Assembly: GCA_965261585.1 (NCBI GenBank)
Contig: CBDHDN010000023.1
Span: forward strand, 1-57,724
DNA length: 57,724 bases
Source: CBDHDN01 sp965261585
Lineage (GTDB): Bacteria; Pseudomonadota; Alphaproteobacteria; UBA6615
Direction: 5' to 3'
Every line of letters begins with the position of its first letter. Within the stretch, counting starts at the first letter, position 1. The notes below the pieces were generated by a model. That model was not told the origin of the DNA. It was given only the letters and a program-made list of their open reading frames with translations, and did not search any database. Of this stretch, positions 26,063 through 35,858 are shown piece by piece. Both the position numbers and the translations under genes were made by a program.

Positions 26063-26803
26063 ATGATCTGTCTTGTTCCCGCGCGTGGTGGCTCGAAGGG
26101 CCTGCCACGCAAGAACCTCTACCCCTTGGCCGGCCTGCCATTGGTCGTCCACACGCTGCGCTGCGCGCTTGCCGTCGGCAGCTTCGATCGCATCATCGTG
26201 TCGACCGACGATGAGGAGATCGCCAGCGTCTGCGAGGACGTGCCCGGCATCGAGGTGCCGTTCCGGCGGCCGACGGCGCTGGCCACGGACGCGGCACTGG
26301 GTGTCGACGTCGTCCTCCACGCGGCCGACTGGCTGCGCGAGGTCGACGGCCATGAGCCGCCGACGATGTGCGTGCTGCAGCCGACCTCGCCACTGCGCCA
26401 GCCCGAGGACGTCGAAGGCGCGTTGCAGATGTTCCACGAACGCGACGCCGAGTTCGTCGTCTCGGTCGCGGCGGCGAAGCCGGTTGCATGGCACCAAGTT
26501 ATAGGCCGCGACGCCCGACTGGCACCGGCCACCGACGTGGCGCCCCGGGTGGCGGCAAGCAACCGTCAGGACCTGCCGCCGACGGTAACGCTGAACGGTG
26601 CGATCTATCTCTTCGACGTCGAGACCCTGCGGATGCGGCGCAGCTGGTTCGGTCCGCGCACCTACGGCTACCCGATGTCGGCGGAGCGCTCAATCGATAT
26701 CGACACCGAGGCCGACCTGCGCGTGGCCGAAGCCCTGATCGCGAGCGGCGCCAGCTGGCAGTCGGGCCCGCTGATGCCCGAGCCGTCGATCATGGTGCAC
26801 TAG
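26063..26803 (+). CDS. legF: CMP-N-acetylneuraminate/legionaminate cytidylyltransferase
   Basis: 246 aa. It activates a nonulosonic acid with CTP to the CMP-sugar donor. The signature LVPARGGSKGLPRKN starts at residue 4. LQPTSPLRQPEDVEGAL (~110) and the metal-binding region SIDIDTEADL (~212) are intact. Its TAG stop is split by an IS630 element: TA (26801-26802) is the duplicated target, and the G comes from the element's first base. The pre-insertion stop would have used the G at 27855. Confidence 0.93.
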   Translation: MICLVPARGGSKGLPRKNLYPLAGLPLVVHTLRCALAVGSFDRIIVSTDDEEIASVCEDVPGIEVPFRRPTALATDAALGVDVVLHAADWLREVDGHEPPTMCVLQPTSPLRQPEDVEGALQMFHERDAEFVVSVAAAKPVAWHQVIGRDARLAPATDVAPRVAASNRQDLPPTVTLNGAIYLFDVETLRMRRSWFGPRTYGYPMSAERSIDIDTEADLRVAEALIASGASWQSGPLMPEPSIMVH

Positions 26804-26898
26804 AGCGGGTCCGGCATAGACAGAATCAAAAAGGGGATTCCCAAGGGTCGCAAAAAGTGATTCAAGCTATGAGCTGGGTTAAAGGAGGCCAGCCATGG

Positions 26899-27839
26899 AT
26901 GACACGACCTTATTCGGAAGATCTTCGTGAACGAGTTGTTCGAGTTGTTGAATCGGGGACCTCTCGCAATGCGGCGGCGAAGCAATTTGATGTGAGCATC
27001 AGCTTTGTTGTGAAGCTGATGCAGCGTTGGAAGCAGCGGGGCACGATCAAAGCCGACAAATACGGTGGCTGGAAGAAATCGAAACTGGCTCCCCATGGCG
27101 ATCGCATTCGGGCTCTGGTGATGGAGAATTGCGACATCACCATTGACGAGCTTTGCGTCTTGCTGGCCGCCGAGGGGATCGAGGCGAAGCGCTCGACGCT
27201 TGGCGACTTTCTTCTGGCTCAGGGGCTGAGTCGCAAAAAAAGACAGCCCACGCCGCCGAGCAGGAGCGCCCTGACGTCGCGGCGGCGCGAGCCACTTGGC
27301 GCAACGAGCAACCTGGGCTGATTGCCGAACGGCTGGTCTTTCTCGACGAGACCTGGGCGCGGACGAACATGGCCCGGCGTTATGGCCGGGCACCGCGCGG
27401 CGAACGGGTGGTGGCGGCCATTCCCCATGGCCACTGGAAGACAACCACGTTCATTGCCGCCCTGCGTCACGACCGGATCACCGCGCCCTGCGTTTTCGAT
27501 GGCCCGATCAACGGCGCAAGCTTCCTTGCCTGGGTCCAGCAAGCCCTGGTCCCGACCCTGTCCGCGGGCGACATCGTCATCATCGACAACCTCTCCTCCC
27601 ACAAGGTCGCCGGCGTACACGAGGCCATTGAGGCGGTCGGCGCAACCCCGCTCTACCTGCCGCCCTACAGCCCCGATCTCAATCCCATCGAACAGGTCTT
27701 CGCCAAGCTCAAAGCCATTCTCCGCAAGGTCGGCGCCAGAACCGTCGATGACCTCTGGCGGGCAATTGGAAACGCCCTCGATGAATTCTCTCCAACCGAA
27801 TGCAGAAACTACCTCGTCAATGCAGGATATTCCGTCTAA
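26899..27839 (+). CDS. IS630-family transposase, expressed through an A7 frameshift
   Basis: The first frame starts at ATG 26899 after aaaggagg and encodes the helix-turn-helix region (MTRPYSEDLRERVVRVVESG, then NAAAKQFDVS). At the A7 run the catalytic part continues in the -1 frame: FLDETWARTNMARRYG (first Asp, ~residue 150), VIIDNLSSHK (second Asp) and YSPDLNPIEQVFAKLK (Glu), ending GYSV at 27839. Two-frame organisation with an A-rich slip site is known in this family, so the frameshift is likely functional. Confidence 0.88.
27235..27241 (+). promoter_or_regulatory. A7 slippery site of the IS630 transposase
   Basis: Seven A residues after CGC. The zero frame reads AAA AAA AGA, and the -1 frame, which holds the DDE domain, reads CAA AAA AAG. 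Ribosomal or transcriptional slippage here would yield the full transposase. Confidence 0.65.
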
Positions 27840-27868
27840 ACCGGATGTGCTCTAGCGGCGGGCCCGGC

Positions 27869-29071
27869 ATGCAACGGGACAAGGTCGTTCGGTTGGCGCG
27901 GGGACCGCGCATCTGTGTCGTTACCGGCGCGCGGGCCGAGTACGGGCTGTTGCGTCCGCTGATCCGGCGAATCCACGACGATCCGTTGCTGCACCTGCAG
28001 CTCGTCGCCACCGGCATGCACCTGTCGCCCGAGTTCGACAACACGATCGACGAGGTCGAGGCCGATGGGTTCCCCATCGCCGACCGCGTCGAAATGCTGC
28101 TGTCGAGCGACAGCCCGACCGGCATCGCCAAGTCCATGGGGCTGGGCATCATCGGCTTTGCCGATGCGCTCGCCCGGCTGCAGCCCGACGTGCTTGTGGT
28201 GCTGGGCGACCGGTTCGAGATGTTCGCCGCGGCCCAGGCGGCGATGGTCGCGCGCATCCCGATCGCCCACATCCATGGCGGCGAGGCGACGGAAGGAGTG
28301 ATCGACGAGGCGATTCGCCACGCCGTGACCAAGATGGCGCACCTGCACTTCGTCAGCGCCGAAGCGCACCGGTCGCGCGTCATCCAAATGGGTGAGGACC
28401 CGAAGCACATCTACAATGTCGGTGCCACCGCCCTCGACACGGTCGCAGACTGTGCGCTCATGCCCCGCGAGGCGGTGAGCCGGTCGCTGGGCCTGGCGCT
28501 GGACGGCCCGACGTTCCTGATCACCTATCACGCCGTGACGCTGTGCGAGCGCCCGCCGGAAGCGGCCATCTGCGAGTTGCTGGCTGCATTGGATGGGTTT
28601 CCGGAGGCGCGCCTGATATTTACCCAAACGAATGCCGATACCCATGGTCGGGAGATACAGCAGCACATCGAGGACTATGCCTGGCACCATCGCGAGCGTG
28701 CCGTCGCCGTCAAGACACTTGGCCAGCGCCGCTACCTGAGCGCCATGGCCGCGGCATCCGTCGTCATCGGCAACTCGTCGAGCGGCTTGGTCGAGGCGCC
28801 GGCCATGGGTACGCCGACCGTCAATATCGGCATCCGCCAAGGCGGCCGGCTGCGCGCGCCATCGGTGATCGACTGCGACGAGCAGGCCGGTGCAATCCGC
28901 GGCGCCATCAATCAGGCGTTGAGTCCGGCCTTCCAGGCCCTGGCGAAGCGCCGCGAACCGCCCTATGGCGGCCCGGGCGCGGCGGCCCGGATGATCCAGG
29001 TTCTGAAGACCACGCCACTGGACGGTATCTTGCTCAAACGCTTTCACGACGTCGCCACACAGGTTGCCTGA
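27869..29071 (+). CDS. legG: LegG-type hydrolysing UDP-sugar 2-epimerase (NeuC family)
   Basis: 400 aa from ATG 27869. It releases the nucleotide and inverts C2 of the diacetamido-trideoxy sugar to give the 6-deoxymannosamine-type substrate of LegI. Marks are VVTGARAEYGLLRPL at the N-terminus, LGDRFEMFAAAQAA (~residue 110), HIHGGEATEGVIDEAIRHA (~132) and GNSSSGLVEAPAMGTPTVNIG (~303). The apparent extension to 27800 is IS630 sequence. It was originally 13 bases downstream of legF. Confidence 0.93.
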   Translation: MQRDKVVRLARGPRICVVTGARAEYGLLRPLIRRIHDDPLLHLQLVATGMHLSPEFDNTIDEVEADGFPIADRVEMLLSSDSPTGIAKSMGLGIIGFADALARLQPDVLVVLGDRFEMFAAAQAAMVARIPIAHIHGGEATEGVIDEAIRHAVTKMAHLHFVSAEAHRSRVIQMGEDPKHIYNVGATALDTVADCALMPREAVSRSLGLALDGPTFLITYHAVTLCERPPEAAICELLAALDGFPEARLIFTQTNADTHGREIQQHIEDYAWHHRERAVAVKTLGQRRYLSAMAAASVVIGNSSSGLVEAPAMGTPTVNIGIRQGGRLRAPSVIDCDEQAGAIRGAINQALSPAFQALAKRREPPYGGPGAAARMIQVLKTTPLDGILLKRFHDVATQVA

Positions 29072-29139
29072 TGCGCGTCGTGCCGGCAGCGAAGCCGCCG
29101 AAGTCGCCGATGCCTTCATATTGATACGGGACCCGGGCT

Positions 29140-30208
29140 GTGAACGTTCGTACCTTCGTCATCGCCGAAGCCGGCGTGAACCACAATGGCGACACCGATC
29201 GGGCGCGCCGCCTGGTCGACGCCGCGGCCAAGGCGGGCGCCGACGCCGTCAAGTTCCAGACCTTCCGCACCGAGCGGGTGGTACGCGCATCGGCACCGAA
29301 GGCGTCGTACCAACAGGCGGCGACGGGCACCGCTGAGTCGCTCTACGAAATGCTGCGCGGGCTGGACCTTTCCCACGAGGCGCACGTGGAGCTGAAGGCG
29401 CATTGCGACGCGCTGAACATCGAGTTCATGTCGACGCCGTTCGACGCCGAAAGCGCCGACTTCCTGGTCCACGAGATCGGCGTACAGCGCCTGAAGTCGC
29501 CGTCCGGCAAAATCACCAATGCGCCGCTGCTGCTGCACATGGCCAGGTTGGGCGTGCCGATCATCCAATCGACCGGCATGAGCACCCTACCGGAAGTACG
29601 CGAGGCCTTGGCGATCCTGGCGCACGGCTTCATCGGCGAGGCGACCGAACCGAGCGGCTCACCCAGCAAGGCCGCCTTCGCGACCCCGGAGGGCCCCAGG
29701 CGGCGCTGCGCGACCACGTGACCCTGCTGCACTGCACCAGCGCCTATCCGACGCCCTACGACAGCGTCAACCTGCGGGCGCTCGACACGTTGGCGAAGCG
29801 GTTCGGCCTGGCGGTCGGCCTGTCCGACCACAGCCCGGGCATCGTCGTGCCGATCGCCGCCGCGGCGCGCGGAGCGACGATCGTCGAGAAGCATCTGACG
29901 CTCGACCGGACGCTGCCGGGGCCGGACCACCGGGCGTCGCTGGAACCCGACGAGCTGACCCTCATGGTGTCGGCGATCCGCACGGTCGAGCAGGCGCTGG
30001 GCAACGGCATCAAGGTGCCGACCGCGGAGGAGAGCGAAAACATTCCGGCGATCCGCCGCGCCCTGGTGGCGGCGCGGCCGATCCGCGCCGGCGAGCCGTT
30101 CAGCGCCGACAACCTGACGGCGAAACGGCCGGCCGTCGGCCTGCCGCCGGGGGCGCTGTGGGACCGGCGCCGCGCGCCTTCGCCGCCGACGAGCCAGTCG
30201 AGGCGTAG
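29140..30208 (+). pseudogene. legI: LegI-type N,N'-diacetyllegionaminate/N-acetylneuraminate synthase, two apparent frameshifts
   Basis: It condenses the 2-epimerised sugar with phosphoenolpyruvate to a nine-carbon acid. The first frame (GTG 29140) has AEAGVNHNGD, DAVKFQTFRTE and QRLKSPSGKITNAPLL (~120), and is open only to TGA 29721. One base is missing in the C4 run 29694-29697. The next frame continues with LLHCTSAYPTPYD, GLSDHSPGI and EKHLTLDRTLPGPDH, then the SAF/antifreeze-like domain to TAKRPAVGLPPGALWD. The frame is lost again near 30160-30170, where the natural ending RAFAADEPVEA lies in a third frame to TAG 30206-30208. Otherwise the coding sequence is complete. Either recent decay or assembly indels. 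Confidence 0.85.
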
Positions 30209-30298
30209 CTGCCGCGCCTACCGCAGCACCGGCCGGCGCAATCCGCTGACGGAACGGAATGTTAACGCAACCCACCTAATCCAGGCAGGCGAGGAAGG

Positions 30299-31461
30299 AT
30301 GCCGCTTGCACCCAAGCATAGGCGGCGGGCCGCGGCGCTGCCGGGTCCGCTCGAGCCGACCCGGGCCGAGGCCCCGGCGACCGTACCAGCGGTGGGCGAT
30401 GGCGACGCGCTGGCCGACAGCCTGGTCGCGCCGGAGGCCACGGTGCGCGAGGTCATCGAGCAACTCAACCGCAACAAGACCCAGATCTGCCTGGTCGTCG
30501 ACGCCCAGCGGCAGCTGATCGGCACCGTCTCCGACGGCGATATCCGCCGCGGCTTTCTGCGCGGCGTCGCGGCTGCAGATACCGTCCCCTCGGTCATGAA
30601 TACGCCGCCGCAGGTCTTTCAGTTCGGCCGCGACCGGGGCGAGGCGCTGGCCCACTTGCAGCGCAACTACCTGCGCCACCTGCCGGTCGTCGACTTCGCC
30701 GGCCGCGTCGTCGACCTGATCACGCTCGAATCGCTGATGCTGCCGCGCCACTGCCCCAACTGGGTCGTGGTGATGGCCGGCGGCAGGGGCACGCGACTCA
30801 GACCGCTTACCGCAGCGACGCCGAAACCGATGCTGGACGTCGGCGGCCGGCCGCTGCTGGAAACAACGCTCCGCAACTGCGCCAGCTCGGGCTTCTCGAC
30901 GTTCTTCATCTCGGTCAACTATCAGGCCGCGGTGATCAAGGACCATTTCGGCGACGGCGCGTCACTGGATGCCGACATCCGCTACCTCGACGAGGTGCAG
31001 CCCCTCGGCACGGCGGGGCCGCTGGGCCTGCTGCCCGAGCGGCCGCAGCACCCGGTCCTGGTGCTGAACGGCGACGTGCTGAGCAAGGTCGACCAGGTGC
31101 AGCTGATCGCCTTCCACGAGGAGCACGAGGCCGCCGCGACCATGGCTGTGCGCGAACACGTGATGCAGGTGCCCTATGGCGTCGTCGACCTGGACCACCT
31201 GCAGATCGAGGCATCCGCGAGAAGCCGACCGAGCGCTATTTCATCAATGCCGGGCTCTATGTGCTGGCGCCGGAGGTCGTGGCCGGCGTGGCCGCGGGCC
31301 GGGCGCTCGACATGCCGGACCTGTTCGACCGGCTGCGTCGTGACGGCCGGCGCACGCTCGCCTATCCGATCCGCGAGCATTGGGTCGATATCGGCCGGAT
31401 CGAGGACTATCTGCGGGCTAGCGACGAGTTTTTTCATACGTTCCTGGCGGCGACGGCCTAG
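30299..31461 (+). pseudogene. PtmE-like sugar-1-phosphate nucleotidyltransferase with N-terminal CBS pair, frameshifted
   Basis: Two CBS domains (TVREVIEQLNRNKTQICLVVD ~residue 45, and LRHLPVVDFAGRVVDLITLE ~130) precede a nucleotidyltransferase domain with VVVMAGGRGTRLRPLT and PKPMLDVGGRPLLE (~155-190) and VLNGDVL (~258). This architecture is that of Campylobacter PtmE, the glucosamine-1-phosphate guanylyltransferase of the GDP-legionaminate route. After LDHLQIE one G is missing at 31210-31211. The correct continuation (GIREKPTERYFINAGLYVLAPEV, DIGRIEDYLRA) is in the next frame to TAG 31459-31461. About 387 aa if repaired. Confidence 0.83.
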
Positions 31462-31601
31462 AATCCGCTGTACTGGTCGCCATCCTGGCGGTTTGCGCGG
31501 GCCCACCGGCGCAATATCATCCCAGGGTTCGTCGAGGGCCGTGCCTGCCCGCGGACGCGGTGCGGCTGGACGCGGCCGGGGGCATCGAGTAGACGAGCGG
31601 C

Positions 31602-33540
31602 ATGTGTGGGCTCACCGGGTTCTGGGATCTGCGCCGGGAAACGGAGCCGGCGGCGCTGGAGCGGCTTGCCTGGGCGATGGCGCAGCGGCAGCTGCACCGC
31701 GGACCGGACGACGGCGGTGTCTGGACCGACGCCGCGGCCGGCATCGCCATCGGCCAGCGGCGGCTGGCAATCATCGACCTGTCGGCCAGCGGCCATCAGC
31801 CGATGGTGTCGGCCGACGGCAATCTGGTGATCGCCTATAACGGCGAGAGCTATAATTATCGAGAGCTGCGCCGGGAGCTGGCCGATGCCGGCACGACGTG
31901 CCGCGGCGAGTCCGACACCGAGGTGATCCTCGAGGGTTGCCGGCGCTGGGGCGTCGCGGCGACGGCGGAGCGCCTGATTGGCATGTTCTCGTTCGCGCTG
32001 TGGGACCGGCAGGCGCGCACGCTCACGCTTGTGCGCGACCGCATGGGCATCAAGCCGCTGTACTGGGGCCGGCACGGCGACGTCGTGTTCTTCGGCTCGC
32101 AGCCGAAGAGCTTCACCGAGCATCCGGCCTGGCGGCCCGAGATCGACCGCGACGCGTTGAATGCCTATGTGCGCTACATGTGCGTGCCGTCGCCCTATTC
32201 GATGTGGCGTGGTCTGGCCAAGGTGCGGCCGGGCGAGATCGTCACCGTGCACGCCGACGGCCGGGTCGAACAGGCGCGCTTCTGGGACCTGCGCAAGACC
32301 GCGCTGGCGGCGATCGCGGCGCGCGAGCCGATCGACGACGACGACGCCGTCGAAGCGCTCGACACGCTGCTGCGCGACGCGGTCAAGGGCCGCATGATCG
32401 CCGATGTGCCGCTGGGCGCGTTCCTATCGGGCGGCGTCGACAGCTCGACCGTCGTAGCACTGATGCAGGCGCAGAGCGAGCGCCCGGTCCGGACGTTCAC
32501 GATCGGCTTTCACAAGGCTGCCTACAACGAAGCGGCGGACGCCAAGGCGGTCGCGCGGCACCTGGGGACCGATCACACGGAGCTCTATCTGCAGCCGAGC
32601 GACGCACTGGACCTCGTGCCCAATCTGCCGGAGTGGTACGACGAGCCGTTCGGCGATTCGTCGCAGCTGCCGACGCTGTTGCTGTCGCAGATGACCCGCA
32701 AGCACGTCACGGTATCGCTGTCCGGCGACGGCGGCGACGAGGTGTTCGGCGGCTATGACCGCTACGGCCTGGCGATGGGCCTGTGGAACGGCCTGACCCG
32801 GGTGCCGCGGCCGCTGCGCAGTGCGGCGGCGGCGGCCCTGTGCAGCGTGCCGCCGCGCGCCTGGGACCGGCTGGCGATGACCATGCCGCGGGGCATGCGG
32901 CCGCATCTGGGCGGCCACAAGGCGCACAAGCTGGCGGCGATGCTGCCGTCGCGCAGCCAAAGCGAAATCTACCGCTCGCTGGTCAGCCAGTGGCACGATC
33001 CGTCGGCTCTCGTGATCGGCGGGCGGGAGCCGCCGTCGGAAATCTGGGACGAGACAGTGGTCGACGATTTCCCGGACTTCATGGATCGCATGCAGTGGCT
33101 TGACATGATGACCTATCTGCCGAACGACATCCTGACCAAGGTCGATCGGGCCAGCATGGCAATGAGCCTGGAGGCGCGGGTGCCGCTGATCGACCACCGC
33201 GTCGTCGAGTTCGCCTGGCGCCTGCCGCGGCATCATAAAGATCCGCCGCGGGCAGAAGAAGTGGCTGCTGCGCCAGGTGCTCTACAAGTACGTGCCGCGC
33301 GAGTTGATCGACCGGCCGAAGATGGGCTTCGCCGTGCCGATCGTCGACTGGCTGCGCGGACCGCTGCGCGACTGGGCCGAGGCCTTGCTGGACGAGCGTA
33401 CGCTGGCGGCGGCCGGCCTGTTCGACACAGGCCTCGTACGCCAACGCTGGAGGGAGCACCTGTCCGGCGTGCGTGACTGGCACAGCCAGTTGTGGACGGT
33501 TCTCATGTTCGAAGGCTGGCGGCAGCGCTATGCAATGTGA
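31602..33540 (+). pseudogene. AsnB-like glutamine-dependent amidotransferase, one +1 frameshift near the C-terminus
   Basis: Class II glutamine amidotransferase/asparagine synthase family, ~645 aa if repaired. Nucleophile Cys2 (MCGLTGFW), RGPDDGG and AYNGESYNYRELR lie in the glutaminase domain; the ATP PP-loop SGGVDSSTV is at ~residue 277, with SGDGGDEVFGGY (~378). After RLPRHHK an extra A in the run 33237-33239 shifts the frame. The correct end (KIRRGQKKWLLRQVLYKYVP to WRQRYAM, TGA 33538-33540) is in the next frame. AsnB homologues in glycan clusters amidate sugar carboxyls or make amidine-type groups. That role here is inference. Confidence 0.88.
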
Positions 33541-33582
33541 CGGCGAAGTGCCCGCGACCGGCGGGGAACGGCAAGGCTAGCC

Positions 33583-34809
33583 ATGGCAGCGATGCAGGCC
33601 GCGGCACGGGCAATGCCGGAGGCGGCCGAGCCGCCGCGCGAGGCGGCATCCGGCGCCGGGTTGAAGATCTGTCAGCTGTGCGCCGTGGATTTCACGCTCT
33701 ACCATTTTCTGCGGCCGCTGATGGGCGGCCTGAGCGCCCAGGGCCACGACGTTGTCGGCGTCTGCTCAGGCGGCGCGCTGGCCGACGCGGCGCGGACGCA
33801 GGGTCATCGCGTCGAGGCCGTGGCGATCCCGCGGCGGCTGAGCCCGACCCGCATGTTCGCCGCCTATCGGGCGCTTGTCCGGCTGTTTCGCCGCGAGCGG
33901 TTCGACATCGTGCATGTGCACACGCCGGTCGCCGCGTTCATTGGCCGCCTGGCGGCGGCCAGGGCGCGGGTGCCGCGCGTCGTCTATACGGCGCACGGCT
34001 TCTACTTCCATGAGCGGATGGGGGGCCACCGGCGCTGGCTCTTTCTGGCGGCGGAGTGGGTTGCCGGACGGGTCACCGACACGCTGTTCACCCAGGCCGA
34101 GGAGGACGCGGCAACCGCGCGCCGCTATCACCTGTGCCGCGGCGGCGACGTCGTGGCCATCGGCAATGGCAGCGATCCCGCCATATTCCGGCCCGACGAC
34201 GACGGCACGGTGCGGGCCGGGGTGCGGGCGAGGCTGGGCACGCCTGAAACCCGGGTCGTCGTCGTGACAATCAGCCGCCTGGTCGAGGAGAAAGGCTATC
34301 CCGAGCTGCTGGAGGCGCTGCGGGACGTCGATGCCGAGCTGTGGGCGATCGGCGCGCGCCTGGAGAGCGACCACGCCGGCTCCATCGAAGCGGCCGTCGC
34401 CGCCGTCGCGCACGACCCGGGCCGCAGGGACCGCGTGCGTTTCCTGGGTTATCGCGGCGACGCCGCCGAGTTGCTGCGCGCCGCCGACATCTTCACGCTG
34501 CCGTCGCACCGGGAGGGCATGCCGCGGTCGATCGTCGAGGCCATGCTGACCGGCCTGCCGGTCGTGGCCACCGACATTCGCGGTGCGCGCGAGGAGGTCG
34601 TGGCCGAAGAGACCGGGTTGCTGGTGCCGGTTGGCGACGCAGCGGCGCTGGCGGCAGCGCTGAACCGGCTGGCGCGCGATGCGGCGCTGCGCCGGCGCCT
34701 GGGCGAGGCCGGGCTGCGGCGGGCCAAGGCGCACTACGACGAGGCCACGGTCGTCGCCCGCCAGATCGACCATCTGGGGCTGGCCGACGCCACGCCGGCG
34801 GAGACTTAG
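33583..34809 (+). CDS. GT4-family glycosyltransferase
   Basis: 408 aa. GT-B fold: N-terminal acceptor half with ICQLCAVDFTLYHFLRPL and VHVHTPVAAFIGRLAAAR; C-terminal nucleotide-sugar half with VVVTISRLVEEKGYPELLEAL (~residue 225) and the E-x7-E-like DIFTLPSHREGMPRSIVEAM (~305). It probably adds a sugar to the lipid-linked oligosaccharide started by the downstream WbpL-like enzyme. Donor unknown. ATG 33583 is 42 bp after the asnB stop; an internal start at 33592 is possible. Confidence 0.9.
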   Translation: MAAMQAAARAMPEAAEPPREAASGAGLKICQLCAVDFTLYHFLRPLMGGLSAQGHDVVGVCSGGALADAARTQGHRVEAVAIPRRLSPTRMFAAYRALVRLFRRERFDIVHVHTPVAAFIGRLAAARARVPRVVYTAHGFYFHERMGGHRRWLFLAAEWVAGRVTDTLFTQAEEDAATARRYHLCRGGDVVAIGNGSDPAIFRPDDDGTVRAGVRARLGTPETRVVVVTISRLVEEKGYPELLEALRDVDAELWAIGARLESDHAGSIEAAVAAVAHDPGRRDRVRFLGYRGDAAELLRAADIFTLPSHREGMPRSIVEAMLTGLPVVATDIRGAREEVVAEETGLLVPVGDAAALAAALNRLARDAALRRRLGEAGLRRAKAHYDEATVVARQIDHLGLADATPAET

Positions 34810-34817
34810 GCCGCACG

Positions 34818-35858
34818 ATGCTGTGGGGGGCGGCCGCGCTGTTCATCGGGGTCGGCGGCGCCACATGGGCCGCGGTCGGCGCGGTGCGACGGCGGTTGCT
34901 GCGGCACGACATCCTCGACCACCCGAACCCGCGCAGCAGCCATACCGTGGCGATGCCGCGGGGTGGCGGCATCGGCGTGCTGGCGGTCCTGTTGCCGCTT
35001 TGGCTCATCGTCGCCCTGGCACCGGGAGAGGAGGGCAGCGCGAGCTGGCTTCTGGCGCCGATCGCGCTCGGGCTGGGCGTGATTTCCTGGCGGGACGATG
35101 TCCGTGGGCTGGGCGCCTGGACGCGGCTGGCGGCGCAGGGGGTCGCCGTTGCACTCGGCATGGCGGCGCTGCCCGGCACGGTCTTTCAGGGGCTGTTGCC
35201 GGAACCGCTCGACCGGCTGGCCGCCGGCGTCCTGTGGCTGTGGTTCATCAATCTGTTCAACTTCATGGACGGCATCGATGGCATCAGCGGCGTCGAGACG
35301 AGCGCCCTGGGCCTCGGCCTGTTCGTCATCGGCCTGGTCGGCGGCACGCTGCAGCCGATGCATTGGCAGGCGCTGATAGTGGCCGGCGCCGCGTTGGGAT
35401 TCCTGGCCTGGAACTGGCAACCGGCGCGGATCTTCCTGGGCGATGTCGGCAGCGTGCCAGTGGGCTTTCTGCTGGGCTGGCTGCTGCTCAGCGCCGCGGC
35501 GGCCGGGGCCTGGCCCGCAGCATTGATCCTGCCGCTCTACTATCTGGCGGATTCCGGGTTGACGCTGCTGCGCCGGCTGATGCGACGGGAGAACATCCTG
35601 CGGGCGCATCGCGAGCATTTCTATCAGCTGGCGGTGCGGCGCGGCTGCAGCCACGGCCAGGTGGCCCTGGCCGTTGCCGCGGTCAACGTCCTGCTGATCC
35701 TGCACGCGGTCATTACCGTGGCCGCCGGCGGACGCCCGGCGGGTCCGGTCGTGGCCGGCGGTGCCATCGTCTCGGCCGCCGCCTTCGTCGTCGGCCTGTT
35801 GTTCTGGTTGGCCGGCAAGGGCCCCGCCGGCGCGGACACGAACACGCAATCGAATTGA
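34818..35858 (+). CDS. WbpL/WecA-like polyprenyl-phosphate sugar-1-phosphate transferase
   Basis: 346-aa polytopic membrane enzyme (about ten hydrophobic segments) of the MraY/WecA superfamily. It transfers an N-acetyl-sugar 1-phosphate to undecaprenyl phosphate and so starts glycan assembly. Motifs are DHPNPRSSHTVAMPRGGG (~residue 35), FNFMDGIDGISG (Mg-binding Asp pair, ~153), IFLGDVGSVPVGFLLGW (~207) and AHREHFYQ (~262). Closest by pattern to WbpL, which uses UDP-FucNAc or QuiNAc. It sits directly before the WbpM-like dehydratase, the same order as in many O-antigen clusters. Confidence 0.9.
   Translation: MLWGAAALFIGVGGATWAAVGAVRRRLLRHDILDHPNPRSSHTVAMPRGGGIGVLAVLLPLWLIVALAPGEEGSASWLLAPIALGLGVISWRDDVRGLGAWTRLAAQGVAVALGMAALPGTVFQGLLPEPLDRLAAGVLWLWFINLFNFMDGIDGISGVETSALGLGLFVIGLVGGTLQPMHWQALIVAGAALGFLAWNWQPARIFLGDVGSVPVGFLLGWLLLSAAAAGAWPAALILPLYYLADSGLTLLRRLMRRENILRAHREHFYQLAVRRGCSHGQVALAVAAVNVLLILHAVITVAAGGRPAGPVVAGGAIVSAAAFVVGLLFWLAGKGPAGADTNTQSN

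Larger units (their letters stand above)
26803..27852 (+). mobile_element. IS630-family insertion sequence, complete (1050 bp)
   Basis: Terminal inverted repeats read GAGCGGGTCCGGCATAGAC (left) and GAGCACATCCGGTTTAGAC (right, inward from 27852), flanked by TA dinucleotides at 26801-26802 and 27853-27854, as IS630 targets and duplicates TA. It carries one transposase in two overlapping frames. It is inserted between legF and legG without deleting bases of either gene. Confidence 0.88.
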
